Assembly: GCF_000321225.1 (NCBI RefSeq)
Contig: NW_004450303.1
Coordinates: 3,813,030 to 3,877,029 of the forward strand
Source: Odobenus rosmarus divergens
Taxonomy: Eukaryota; Chordata; Mammalia; Carnivora; Odobenidae
Length of the DNA stretch: 64,000 bases
Direction: 5' to 3'
Position 1 is the stretch's first letter. Each line of letters starts with the position of its first letter. This document shows, piece by piece, positions 48,440 to 60,331 of the stretch. A model generated the notes under the pieces. That model did not search any database and was not told the DNA's origin. It was given only the letters and a program-made list of their open reading frames with translations. Position numbers and translations under genes: made by a program.

Positions 48440-50085
48440 ATTTTGAACTGAGTGAAATTGAATTAAAAAACAAACAAACCAATGTATAAGGTTTATGGGA
48501 TGCACCTAAATTAGTGCTTAGTGGAAAATAGATTGTGTCAATAACTTATATTTAAAAAAAAGCAAAAGAAGAGCAAGCTAAGCATAAACCAAGCTAAAGA
48601 AAGAAGATAATTAAGATGAAAGCATAAATCAATGAAATAGAAGACAGAAAAAATAGAAAAATCAATGAAATTAGAAGTCGGTAATTTAAACAGATTAACA
48701 AAAATGACAAACTTTAGCAAATGATCAGAATAAAAAAGATGGATACAGACTCATTCAGATAGACTGATAAATTCATTAATCCTTACATAAATGTTCAATT
48801 ACTTTTCCAACAATATGCCCAGCTAATTCTAGGGGACATAGACATGTATTTTCTATAATTTTTGTTTGGACAACTGGCTAGCCATGTGCATGGAAAAAAA
48901 AAAAGAACTTAAACTCTTACCTCATGCCATCTGACAACTAACTCAAAATGAGATTGTAGACATAAATGTAAGAAACAAATCTACTTGACTTCTAAGAGAA
49001 AACAGGGGAGAAAATCTGTGTGACCTTCGTTTGGGCAAATGGTTTTAGATATGAAGGCAGAAGCATGACTCATAGAAGGAAAAAAAATAGGGTTCATCAA
49101 AATGAAAAGCTATGTGCTTTAAAAGAAACCATTAAAGAGAAAACCTACAGACTGGAAGAAAGTGTGCTAATCATACATCTCTAAAAGACTGCATTCAAAA
49201 TATATGAAGAATTCTTAAGACTTGTTAATAAGAAGACAAAAATCCAACAAAAAACCTAGAAAAAGACATTTTTACAATGTACTGAAGAAGGTATATGAAT
49301 GGCTTGCAGGAAATTGAAAGAGTTCTTAGCATTGTTATTCATTAGGGAAATGCAAATGAAAACCACAAAGAAATATCACTAAATCCACTAGAAATGCTAT
49401 AATAAAAAAGAAAATATTTAGTGTGGGTAAAGATGTGAAGTACTGAAACTACCCCACATTACTTGTGGGAATGGAATGTATTACAGACACTTAGGGAAAT
49501 TAGCGTGATAGTTTTCTTAAAAGTTACACATAAACTTACCATAAGAACTAAGGAAAATAAAAATGTGTTCACACAAAGACTTGTACTTGAAATTTTTGGA
49601 GGAATTATAAACACTAGCCAAAACCTGGAAGTGATGTATTGTTTATGAACCAGTGAATGAATAACCAACATGTGGTATATCTGTACAGTGGAATGCAATT
49701 CACCAGTAAAAAAAATGAATGAACTGCTAATACATTTTACAATATAAATCTCAAAAATGTTATTTTTAAATGAAAGAAACCATAAACAAATGGCCACATA
49801 TAATGGGATTACATAATATGAAATGACAAGCAAAGGTAATTTTAGAGTCAGTGGTTGCCGTGGAAGGAGGTCAGAACAGAATAAACTTCACATAGCATTT
49901 GAGAGCTTTTTGAGATAATGGGAGTATTCTAAAACTGGATTGTAGTCATAACTGCACAGCTCCATAAGTGTACTAAAAATAAATAAAATGTCTGTAGACC
50001 TACAATGAGGGAATTTTATGATATGTAAGTTAGACTCGATAAGAAGTTAAATTTTAAAATGCTTTAATAAAAAAATATTCCAACA
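48440..50085 (+). mobile_element. Degenerate L1 ORF2/3' fragment
   Basis: AAATTAGTGCTTAGTGGAAA, ATAAATCAATGAAATAGAAG, CAACTGGCTAGCCATGTGCA, AAACCATTAAAGAGAAAACC and CCTGGAAGTGATGTATTGTT follow L1 ORF2 to 3'UTR order. No long frame survives. Confidence 0.8.
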
Positions 50086-50536
50086 GTGCCAGGGAATACT
50101 GAAATAAGGTATCTAATGTAGATTTAGGATTCTAGTTCTCAGTCGGTTTTTAATTTTTTTTAATGGTTTGACTCTGTCTTTTCATGTGCATCCCCCTTGT
50201 TTACAATACAATACTAATAGAGACAAAGGGGAGATTTTTTTTGTCAATGGCAAGTACTTTGGCAGTGTTATTTTGTTAGTCCTTGGTGGATTTCTGGGGT
50301 AAGTGGCAGAAATGCAGCAATAGCTGCTTGTTAGAAGATACTTTGAAGAATTGACGAGTAAGTTCCAAATGTTCCCAATATTGGTCTAATTATTTTACTG
50401 GAAATTGTTCCAGTATATTTGATTTAAAAATTCGATTTTAAGTGTTCATTTCTTAAGTCATTTGATTTCTCTTCAGGGTAGCTGAAGTTAGGATATTGCC
50501 CTCTTACATCATTTAGATAGGAAGAAGCAGAGGAAT
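50086..50536. other. Intergenic DNA, nothing recognised
   Basis: No gene or named repeat. Confidence 0.5.
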
Positions 50537-50556
50537 CATCAACTTTTTTGTTCGTT

Positions 50557-50660
50557 TAATAAGGAATGCTTCATGAATTTGTGTGTCATCCTTGAAAAGG
50601 AGCCATGCTCAACTTCTCAGTATTCTTCCACTTTTAGCCATGTGTTGCTGAAGTGAGCCC
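50557..50660 (-). pseudogene. RNU6: U6 snRNA retropseudogene
   Basis: The minus strand reads GGGCTCACTTCAGCAACACA at its 5' end, against GTGCTCGCTTCGGCAGCACA in U6, and continues through AGCATGGCTCCTTTTCAAGG and ATGACACACAAATTCATGAA to the U6 3' end. Many substitutions rule out function. CATCAACTTTT flanks it at 50,537-50,547 and 50,665-50,675, showing L1-driven insertion. Confidence 0.92.
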
Positions 50661-50675
50661 AAACCATCAACTTTT

Positions 50676-52429
50676 GAGATTTACCTCTTTAATGCTTTGA
50701 GTAAATCAATTTAATGTGAATTCTTCACAATGATTTTGTTAATTTACTGTTGTCAATTTAAAAGGGAAAATGAAATACTTGGAAAATGTTACCAAATAAA
50801 ATACTTTTATGAAAATTCTTTTCCAAAAATATTTAAATAATTTTTAATTTTCCGGTTTTTGAAATTTCCAACTTAAGTTAACCAATTTTTAAAGATACCA
50901 AAAAATTAATTTAATTACAAAGTTTTGAATTCATTAACTTACTGAGTCTTGATGGAAGTATATAAATACATATGTACTAATATGCAATATTAATATTATA
51001 ACATATATATATAATTAACTACCTAAACTGTTTAGTTTATGTCCAAGATATAAAAAAGAGAAAGGAAGTAAGTAATTAGTGAGTGTAGGAATAGAATATG
51101 CCATCATTTAATGCACTGGGATTTTTTTTTTAAATATCAGTTTGAAATATTAAGGTATAATCCTTAATGAAATACCAGATAAGAAAAATCCTCATATTAA
51201 CTCACAACTATTATTGGTTGGGTTAAAAATATTTTGAAGAGTGATATTTTAAAAAATACAGCATATTTGGTGATGCCTTATTTAAATATATTGAAGCAAG
51301 GATGAAAAAGTTACTTCTTAAAAACTGTGTTTTTCACAGTACAGTTCATAATATAAAGCTTTATTTAGTAATAGCATTCGAAGATTTAGAAAGCTGTAAA
51401 AAAGTAAGTAATGGTAATTCAGGTTAGTTCTAAATAGAACAATATCCTGTTAAATGTAAAAGCTCTGTTCAGATCAGTAGGATTTATGACCTATTTTATC
51501 TAGCAACACTAACAACAAACTAGCCTCTTATGAGAATCCAATATTTTACTTTGCTGTTACTTATCTTTCTCCATTTACTTGCAAATAATAAACATCCTTA
51601 TGACAATTTCTGGAAAAGGATTTCTGATTCGGATATGAAAAGTTGTAATTAATTACCCCAGTGATTTTACTCTGGTTTTTATAAATATTTAGAGATTTAG
51701 TTTTGATTTAAGAAATTTTATAAATTTGTAGAGATTTCCTAATTTTAGGTAGGGAACAATAAAAGGAAAAACTCAAGTTTTAGTCAATGTCTTTTAGCCT
51801 TTGCATGTGTTCTATTACAAATATAGCTTATCTGAATACTGGGGGCCTGAGTTTGACAGGAAATTTATTTATTATTTCTTTATTTATTTATTAGTAAAAA
51901 TATTAGACATTTATTTTTTTAATTCCTTGACAAGCTAAAAGGCAGGGTAGTATTTTTGCTTTTTAGACAGAATTTAGGATTATAGAATTAATTTCATTTG
52001 GCTAGTGTTCTAGCAAACTTAGTCAGTAGGAGAATAAATAGACCTTAGTTGCCAAGATTTACATCAAAAGAGCATAGATGACTGGATCAGGAGGCTTCAC
52101 ACCTGATTTGAACTCCAAATCAGTACATTAATGTAAACTGTAAATCAAAGGCCATAGCCCTGGGGCTGGTGATAAGGCAGACTAACATATAAGCCAGGAG
52201 GTCTGAACAACAAATCAAAGTGGAGACCAGGCAAACCATAAAGCCCATGTCACTGGGCACAGACAGCTGGTCTAAAGCCAGAAATCAGGACAAATAGGCA
52301 CAGAGCCATAAGTCGACGCCAGAAGTGGGATACAGACTCCAGACTTTGCCCAGTGGTTATTTTTCTTTTTTAAAGGAAAAAAAAATAGAATTTTACTGTG
52401 CTTTAATTTGCATGTGTTTCTTCATTGTT
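50676..52429. other. Intergenic DNA, nothing recognised
   Basis: Very AT-rich to about 51,900. 52,080-52,360 is less AT-rich and may be an old LTR, but I cannot assign it. No gene. Confidence 0.45.
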
Positions 52430-52547
52430 TTTATTTTATTATGTTATGTTAGTCACCACACGGTACATCATTAGTTTTTGATATGGTGTTCCATGATTCC
52501 TTGTTTACATATAACACCCAGTGCTCCATTCAATATGTGTCCTCCTT
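52430..52547 (-). mobile_element. Short L1 3' tail, antisense, at a duplication edge
   Basis: TTATTATGTTATGTTAGTCA, ATTAGTTTTTGATATGGTG and AACACCCAGTGCTCCATTCA. It stops where homology to block A1 starts. Confidence 0.88.
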
Positions 52548-52548
52548 A

Positions 52549-54295
52549 ATGACAGGAAATTTAATTGTCCTATTTATCTGCATAAATTTGCATGTACTTT
52601 ATTATTAAATATTAAAATGTAGGTTTAGCTCTAAGATGATTTTATATAGTCAAGAGATTTCAAACACTTATTCGTTTTTTAAATTAAAGCATATCTCTGA
52701 AATTTTGAAAAGGACTGTACAGGACAAATTTATTTTCCTTATTTTATTCTCACAACATCATAACTATGCACTTTAAAAATTCATTTAACTCAATTGCTAT
52801 GAACATAACATGAGAGGAAACTCTAGATCATAGTTTTAAAAAGAAGTAGCCAAATCTTTTTTTACAGTACTTGTACCATTTTCACTTTCCCACTAATAAT
52901 GGTTGAAAGTTGTGGTGACTCCACTTTTTTGTTAATATTGTAAATTGTAGCCATTCTGTTTCATTTTCTTAGCAGTGGCTTTGTGTAGTGAGAAATTTTT
53001 ATTTTTGATGAGCCTTATTTATCAATTTTTCATGTTTTCTTTTTTGTAGTTTATGAAATCTTTGTGTGCTCCCATCATGAAGATATTTTCCCATGTTTTT
53101 TGCAAAACTTTTATGAGCTTTGTTTTTCACTAAGGTCCACAGCCTATCTCAAATGTCTTTAGTATGTTATACAGTAGAAGTTAAGGTCCATTTTATTCTG
53201 TAGAGATATACACCATCTCTTTAAAAGACTTTCATTTCCTCCATTTCTTGTTATTGAAAAATGAATGACCATATAAATATTGTCCTATTTCCAGAGACAT
53301 TACACTGTTTATTGATCTAGCTGTTGAACGTTATACCAGTACTATCTCGTCTTGATTACTGAAGCACTGCAGCAAGTCTGAAAACAGGTTATACTTTGTG
53401 TGTGTGTTTTAAGGAGCCCTTGGGATTTCCTGTGAAAACACCCATGTTATCTGTTAATCAATAATGTTTGACTTTTTGCTTTAAATATGTAATATGAGCT
53501 TGGAACTTCTTGTAATGCCAGAACATGAGGAAGTTCCTAAAAGACAAAAAGAATGTCAAAGGGACAGAGGAATTGACTGAAAGTCCTCTCAAAGGTCAAA
53601 CCTGAACATATTGTACATTTACAACATATTGTAAAATAAGCGTCAGCCCATACTGATACAAATAAAGGACTCAAGAGAGAAGTAAATGAGGGAGAAGAGA
53701 ACAGTTTTCAAAGCAGAAGAATTCCAAATACTCTATGTCAACCCTCTGTCCTTAACTCTCACTCTTTTACTGTGGGCTACAGATAGTGACTTCTTTCCAA
53801 ATAATTCAGTATGGAAATGGAGGAAGGGAATGATATTACACTGAGCAATCTGAAAAAGACTACCTGTGCCACAAGATGATTGCTAATATCACATGGTCAC
53901 GTAGGCCTTGGCGTTCCAAAGGCCTACACCCTTCTCTGAAACCTTCCCTCACACCCAACAGCTTCCGTGTTACATTTTAGCAAGCTAGGTATTATGGCTG
54001 ATTTCATGCTCTACATTGACCCCAACAATATGTTAATTAAAAAAATTAAAAAAAAATAAAAATCAGAATAAAAACTATCATAAACCTGAGGAAAAAACAA
54101 AAAAACATTGGATACAAATGAAAGAAATTTGGAACAAATGTGGACATTAGTTAATATTAATGTGTAAACATTTTCTCATTATTTGTGACAAAGGTATGAT
54201 AGCAAGGTAAGATTTAACAATAGGAGAAACTGAGTGCAGAATTTGATTTGCCAAAACTCTCTGAAGTATTTATGGAAGTTTTACACATCTGCAAC
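52549..54295. repeat. Segmental duplication block B1 (inverted match to 1,080-3,650)
   Basis: The reverse complement aligns with block A1. Clear anchors are 53,455-53,560 against 1,925-2,035 and 53,225-53,390 against 2,580-2,745. It lacks the SINE-side and L1-tail insertions of copy A and has a deletion of about 500 bp. No gene. Confidence 0.88.
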
Positions 54296-54704
54296 TATTT
54301 AAAAAAAAGGTTACCTAAATTCATAAATAAATAAGTATATAAACAAAATTTACTCAATTAAGGTGGTAAAAACATAGGGAATCAGACCACTATTTTATAT
54401 TTTATAATTTTTGTACTCATGACTGCCTTGGGAAGAAAATAACCCTTAACCTTTATTTATCTTGTAGTACTATGTAGGCTCAGAAATTACTTTTCCCTTT
54501 AAGTTTATTTTTTTCATACTATCCTTATATGATTGTTTCATTCTGTTATGCTAGTCTTATAAAAAGTGGTATATGATGTCATATATAGTAATATGAAGTG
54601 TTCTCATTGAATTTGGATTTTTTTTAATCTTTGCATATTTGGAGACATGTCTAAAACCTACTGGGGCTGCTGGTTTTGGTGTGGGTAGATTTTATACTAA
54701 TAAT
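54296..54704. other. Intergenic DNA, nothing recognised
   Basis: AT-rich; no gene. Confidence 0.5.
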
Positions 54705-54724
54705 CCAATTCCTTTATATATTCT

Positions 54725-54938
54725 TTTTTTTTAAGATTTTATTTATTAATTTGCTAGAGAGATAGAGCATGGGTGAGAGAGAGTGAGCGCGAGTACAAGC
54801 AGGGGGAGCTGCAGGCAGAGGGAGAAGCAGGCTCCCAGGCGAGCAGGGAGCCTGATGCGGAACTCAATCCCAGGGCCCTGAGATCATGACCTGAGCCGAA
54901 GGCAGCCACTTAACCGACTGAGCCACCCAGGCGTCCCT
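54725..54938 (-). repeat. Can-SINE, antisense, with perfect target duplication
   Basis: Reversed SINE ending GAGCCACCCAGGCGTCCCT. CCAATTCCTTTATATATTCT is exact at 54,705-54,724 and 54,939-54,958. Confidence 0.96.
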
Positions 54939-54958
54939 CCAATTCCTTTATATATTCT

Positions 54959-55200
54959 AACATGTTCAGTGTTTAAAATTGATTTCTGTGTTTGTCACAT
55001 TTTTAAAAAAAAGTCCACTCAACATTTAAAATTTACTCAGGTTAGGTTTCCATATTATTTTCAACATTGTAGTAGTCTCCCTTGGATCTGTTGTCTTACC
55101 TTCATTTTTTGCCCTATACTTTTTCACCTTTGTCTTTCATTTTTCCTTAATCTCTCCAAAGATTTTCATACTCTAAAAGTTATTAATTCTTAACAGTCCC
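54959..55200. other. Intergenic DNA
   Basis: T-rich; a 74-codon frame at 54,969 has no motif. Confidence 0.5.
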
Positions 55201-55692
55201 TGTTAGAAGGTGGGGGAGGAGAAACTGTCCTCCCTACTGAGAAGGCACTTTGAGACCACAACACGAAGCAGGTGAGGCCCTACAGTTCATGCAGAGTTTT
55301 ATTCAGGATAACTGACTGACAGAGGGGACCAGGTGGATGGCAATACAGAGTAGCACAGCATTCTCTGCAATGTCCAGGCCTTAGTCCGCAGATTTTATAG
55401 AGCAAGGGGACATGCAGAAGGCACTGTGATGAGATCAAAGGGTTCACATGCACCTAATTGATAGCTGACCTTTAATTAGATCTTGGGGCACCATCTATGA
55501 GTCAGGAAGGCAAGAAACTGTGTTACCTTTAACAAATTTATGGAGGGCCAGAGCAAGCCTTTCCCGATCACAGCCTGGGCAGGCATTTTCTAAGGTATGT
55601 GTATATTAATCTCCAAGGGGCCTGGAACATGTAGCCCCAAGAGAGGACAAGAACGAGATGGAGGGCCAAAGATGGAGTCAGTATTGTCAACA
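55201..55692 (-). mobile_element. Solo LTR of an endogenous retrovirus, antisense
   Basis: On the minus strand it starts TGTTGACAATACTGACTCC and ends CACCTTCTAACA, giving TG...CA ends over 492 bp. A TATA box (TATAAAAT, 55,392-55,399) and an AATAAA polyadenylation signal (55,298-55,303) are about 95 bp apart in the expected U3-R order. No gag, pol or env lies on either side. The 4-6 bp target duplication is not clear. Family not assigned. Confidence 0.8.
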
Positions 55693-56799
55693 CTCCTGTA
55701 GCACCTTAATTCATGTCCTTTTCTATGTTTGTGTATCTTCAGTGGTTTATTTTCTAATTTCTTGGTTATATACTTAGCTTTTTAATATTTACTGCTTTTG
55801 CTGATGTAATATAACCCAGTGATCTAACCTAAACTCTATCATTTCTTAGCTATCATTTTATTATGCATACCCATTGATAATTTTTATATGATTTTTAATA
55901 ATTATGTGTTAAACTAATTCTAAAAAGATCTGAAAAAGGTGGATTTTGCTCTAATATGAATATGACAGTTTGTCCTAAGAAATCAGTGTTCCTATGTTCC
56001 TCTGAATACTAGGTAGTATATTTAAGTATAGAATTCTAGCCAGTGAAATGATTGTGATAAGATTAACACTGTAAAGGTAAATAAAATCCATTAAAGATGT
56101 TACTAAGTCACAGACCAAAGTTACATCACTCAAGGAAATATATGCACCACCTCTAGAGGAATTGAATCGATGTCTCAAAAAGGAAAAGGAAAATTCGCAA
56201 TTCTGTTCTTCTTCTTATTTGGTTAGTATAACAACGAATGAAAAAGTTCAGGTCAAAATATTGGTTAGGCAGTTTTGTTTTGAAGTAAGAAATCTCCGTA
56301 AGTCAAACAGTGAGATTGTTATCAAATCGCCATTTAAAATTTTTCTTAGCAGTTATACTCTTGATCATAATCATTTTGAATACTGTACTTTCCTTTTCTC
56401 TCTCGTGTTTTCTAAGTTTCCATTATGTAACTGCGTTACTCAGTTGCCTGAAAGTTGTTGCTGACTAGTGGTACAAAGAATGACTTATTAATATTATTGA
56501 ATTCAGAGTACATAAATAAGATTTCTTAATTGCTGGAATAATAGGTAATCATTGCCCATAGTTCAGCAAAATTTAAATGATATACATTATCACTAGAGAA
56601 ATTACATTTTATACTAAATTGCTTTCCCAAGTCAACCTGTCAACCTCTTTTTTTGTTTCAAAATATTGGTGCTATTAATTAAGGAAAAGCTCCTGCTGAA
56701 TGAGCATGGCTTTTACTTTATTATTATTATTATTATTATTATTATTGGTCACACTATTTCACCCACAGTATGTATGTATTTAAATGTTTGTTTTTCTTC
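55693..56799. other. Intergenic DNA with (TTA)n at 56,718-56,747
   Basis: The frame at 56,162-56,464 (100 codons) has no recognisable domain and I treat it as chance. A clean TTA/ATT triplet array is at 56,718-56,747. Confidence 0.5.
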
Positions 56800-56880
56800 C
56801 AAGTTTTTATTGCAATTCCAGTTAGTTAACAGGTATAGGATTTAATGCTTCATCACTTACATAAAACACCCGGGGCATGG
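56800..56880 (-). mobile_element. Short L1 3' tail, antisense
   Basis: TTTTTATTGCAATTCCAGTT, AGTTAACAGGTATAGGATTT and CATCACTTACATAAAACACC. Confidence 0.7.
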
Positions 56881-56884
56881 ATTT

Positions 56885-57032
56885 TAATTATTTTTTAAAT
56901 ATTTTTTATTTTTCAGTAAGCTCCACCCCAGGCGTGCAGCCCAACCAGGGGCTTGAACTCATGACCCTGACATCAAGACCTGAGCTGAGATCATGAGTCA
57001 GAAGCTCAACCATCTGAGCCACTCAGGTGCCC
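56885..57032 (-). repeat. Old Can-SINE, antisense
   Basis: CAACCAGGGGCTTGAACTCA, ATGACCCTGACATCAAGACC, then GAGCCACTCAGGTGCCC. Confidence 0.85.
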
Positions 57033-57396
57033 TGGCTCTTAATTTTAAGTCTCCAGCTTCTTCCTTGTGTATTGGCTTAGTGTACTTCCCATTACATATC
57101 TGTAGTTAGGTTCACTTTCATTTTGTAAAAGGACTTCCGTAGTTGATTTCACCATTTTATTTAGTTTTTCCATTTGACTTTTAATTTCATTTTTTTATGT
57201 TTAAAACCTTCCTATGGACTAAAACAGACAAAATCTCTGCCTACTCTAATTAAACACGTGTCCTAGCATAAGCCATATAGTTGAAGAGAAGTCAGAATGC
57301 GTAGATAAGAAGAAACAAATGATAAATAATATCAAAAATTATTAGAAGAGATCAGCAGACTTCAGCAGGCAGAATAAAGAACGCTCTGAAGATAGG
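57033..57396. other. Intergenic DNA, nothing recognised
   Basis: No gene or named repeat. Confidence 0.5.
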
Positions 57397-57410
57397 TTAT
57401 TAAGAATCTC

Positions 57411-57595
57411 TTTTTTTAAAATATTTTATTTATTTATTTGAGAGAGAGAGAGACCATGAGAGAGGGGAGGGTCAGAGGGAGAAGCAGACTCCCTGCTGAG
57501 CAGGGAGCCTGATGCGGGACTCGATCCCAGGACTCCAGGATCATGACCTGAGCCAAAGGCAGTTGCTTAACCAACTGAGCCACCCAGGCACCTGC
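57411..57595 (-). repeat. Can-SINE, antisense, with target duplication
   Basis: Reversed SINE ending GAGCCACCCAGGCACC. TTATTAAGAATCTC is exact at 57,397-57,410 and 57,596-57,609. Confidence 0.96.
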
Positions 57596-57799
57596 TTATT
57601 AAGAATCTCACAAACTAAAGAAAAGAAAAAAAAAGAGAAAGAAAAATTGACCAGGCCTCTGAGAAATAAGTGACCCACAGTGAAACAATGTCTTCCTTTT
57701 TTAAAAAATTGCCAACAATGAGCTGTTAAATATCATTTCTATTCACATCTCTCTTGCTACTTTTTCTGGGTTCCAATATTAGGGATGTTAGAATTTTGT

Positions 57800-58558
57800 A
57801 TATATTCCATATATTTCTTAAGCTTTTATATTTTGCTTTTATTTCTTTGCATACAGCAGTGTGGGGATTTTTCCACTGACCTTTTCCAGATGAGTAATTC
57901 TGCAATCTGGTATGTATAACTACCATTCAAGCCATCCACTGAATTCCCTATGATGAATTGTACTTTTTAGTTCTACAATATCCACTTGAAATTTCTGTAT
58001 AGATTCCAACGTATTGAGCATAGTCTACGTTTGTTCTTATATTTTGTATATTTTTCTTCCATTTTAAATGTATAATCATTGTTGGGTTTTTTTTGTTTGT
58101 TTTTCATGTACTTTTGCTCCACTATCTGGGTCTTATGTACAGCTCCCCCCTCTTTTCTTTCCTTCCTTTTTTTCTTCTCTTAGTAATAAGTCATGAGTTG
58201 TGATTCATAGCATGTATGGTAATTTTTATTGTGTGCAGGAATTGTGTATAAGACAATCATAGCAGCTCTAGGTGACTCCGGAGTTTTCTCTCTTTCCTCT
58301 GTTAAGAAGATAGCCTGAGGAACTAATCGTAGGTTGTGCCAGGTCAAAGGTGAGTGGCTTTTAGTAAATCTCGGGCTTATTCTCTTTTCCTTATGTTGTT
58401 CAGGCATGGGCTTGTTGGGCTTTCAACTGTGAGTTTATGTGACTCTCTTTTCACAGCTCTGCAAGCTTATGGATGGTTGGGGTCTATCACCGAAAAGTTC
58501 ACAACCCAGCCTCTACCTCTTGCCACATGCAACATCAAAATCAGATAAGTGTATTATG
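57800..58558. repeat. Segmental duplication block B2 (direct match to about 3,790-4,741)
   Basis: It is collinear with block A2 except that the copy-A SINE is absent. 57,815-58,184 differs from A by about 12%; 58,185-58,558 by about 2%. It ends at the N gap. Confidence 0.9.
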
Positions 58559-58559
58559 G

Positions 58560-58609
58560 NNNNNNNNNNNNNNNNNNNNNNNNNNNNNNNNNNNNNNNNN
58601 NNNNNNNNN
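58560..58609. other. Assembly gap, 50 N
   Basis: Exactly fifty N's, a placeholder length. Sequence on its two sides is duplicated, so the true structure is uncertain. Confidence 0.99.
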
Positions 58610-58920
58610 TATTCCATATATTTCTTAGGCTTTTATATTTTGCTTTTATTTTTCTGCATACAGCAGTGTGGGGATTTTTCCACTGACCTTTTCCAGATGA
58701 GTAATTCTGCAATCTGATATGTATAACTACCGTTCAAGCCATCCACTGAATTCCCTATGATGAATTGTACTTTTTAGTTCTACAATATTCACTTGAAATT
58801 TCTGTGTAGATTCCAACATACTGAGCATAGTCTACATTTGTTCTTATATTTTGTATATTTTTCTTCCATTTTAAATGTATAATCGTTGTTTTTTATTTTT
58901 TGTTTTTCGTGTACTTTTGC
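58610..58920. repeat. Second copy of 57,801-58,110, right of the gap
   Basis: It matches 57,801-58,110 with roughly ten differences, then diverges at TTTTGCTCC. This is either a tandem duplication or two haplotypes placed end to end by the assembler. Confidence 0.9.
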
Positions 58921-59342
58921 TCCTAAGTGTACTTATGTTCCTAAGCAAAGGCACACCTCATGGATGGTCTGTGTGTGTGCATGTGTGTTTAATTTGCTCT
59001 CTCTCACTTACAAACCTCCTTCCTCTTTGTACTCTACTTTGTCACACAGCGAATGGGAACCCACAAATTGTATTTCTTCTTTGATGGACTTCTCTCTATA
59101 TGTCAGCTGGGGGGACTCGAGGGACTCCGGAAACCTGGGAAATTTTTTGATTGGTCTACATGTCAGTGTTGCTTCATTAACAGCTTTCACCTTGACATCA
59201 ACAGTAACTTTCTTTCTGTACAATATTTATATGATATATAGATGATACAAAGACGGTACATAAAGAGATTAATTTCATGAAAAATTAACCACTAAAATTG
59301 CTTAAAATAAGTAGAAACATGGTGGGAATTATATATTTTGTT
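58921..59342. other. Intergenic DNA, partly block B3
   Basis: 58,921-59,265 has no match that I can see in copy A. From about 59,268 homology to 6,228 onward begins. Confidence 0.5.
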
Positions 59343-59353
59343 AATTTTTAATG

Positions 59354-59556
59354 TTTTTTTTTTTAAAGATTTTATTTATTTATTTGAGAGAGAGAGAGAG
59401 AATGAGAGATAGAAAGCAAGAGATGGAAGAGGGTCAGAGGGAGAAGCAGACTCCCTGCAGAGCAGGAAGCCCGATGCGGGACTCGATCCCGGGACTCCAG
59501 GATCATGACCTGAGCCGAAGGCAGCCGCTTAACAAACTGAGCCACCCAGGCGCCCC
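59354..59556 (-). repeat. Can-SINE, antisense, with target duplication; absent from copy A
   Basis: Reversed SINE ending GAGCCACCCAGGCGCCCC. AATTTTTAATG flanks it at 59,343 and 59,557. Copy A near 6,315 has no SINE. Confidence 0.95.
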
Positions 59557-60107
59557 AATTTTTAATGGTTAATATTTATGATCCCCTATGTTAAAAAAAT
59601 CATGAGGATTTTGTTGGTGCAGGTGGAGCTTTGTGTTTTGTTTCTCTAGTAAAGTTAGAACAAGTGGACAATTCTCTTTTTTCTCATCCTTTTCTTCATT
59701 TCTTAGAAAAAGTAAAAGTAATAAACCACATAAGAAGCAAAACAGAATTATCCCAGGTAGTATCATGTAAAACTTCTTTTGTATCTTGTTCTTCTTGTGA
59801 GGGTCTGGCCACTATCTATACTACCTCCAAAACCTTCTTCCCCACATTCAGCAGGGTTCCACTCATCCTTGCAATGGCAGTCTGTTGTTGCACACCCTGT
59901 TCATATTGCAGGTCTCGGGTGAATAGCTCTTGCCAAATGTGACATAGGGATACACTTCCTTTGGAAGCAAATATGCTCTGCACCACACTCTCTACCATCT
60001 ATCACTGCACCAGTATCAGGTATGAATATCCCAGTGTGGTAGTCTGTACCCCAGCAGGTGATGCCATTAAGGTGAGTAGAATGCACAGTAGAACGATCGC
60101 TCAGAAG

Positions 60108-60331
60108 GGCCCCCTGGTTGGCTCAGTCAGTGAAGCCTCTGACTCTTGATTTCAGCTCAGGTCATAATCTCAGAGTTCTGGAATTGAGTCCAGCTTCAGG
60201 CTGCCCGCTCAGCAGGAGTCTGCTTGTCTCCCTCCCCCTCTGCTCCTCCACCCACTTGCGTTTTCTCTTTCTCTGAAAGAGAAATAAATAAATATTTATT
60301 AATAAAAATAAATAAATATAAAGAAAAGAAT
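60108..60331 (+). repeat. Can-SINE inside the ADAM pseudogene
   Basis: GGCCCCCTGGTTGGCTCAGT to an A/T-rich tail. GATCGCTCAGAAG is exact at 60,095-60,107 and 60,332-60,344, so the pre-insertion coding text is recoverable as a single site. Confidence 0.96.

Noticed and set aside
56162..56464. A 100-codon plus-strand frame with cysteine-rich end
   Set aside because: No signal peptide, cysteine spacing or family resemblance; AT-rich surroundings make chance frames of this size expected.
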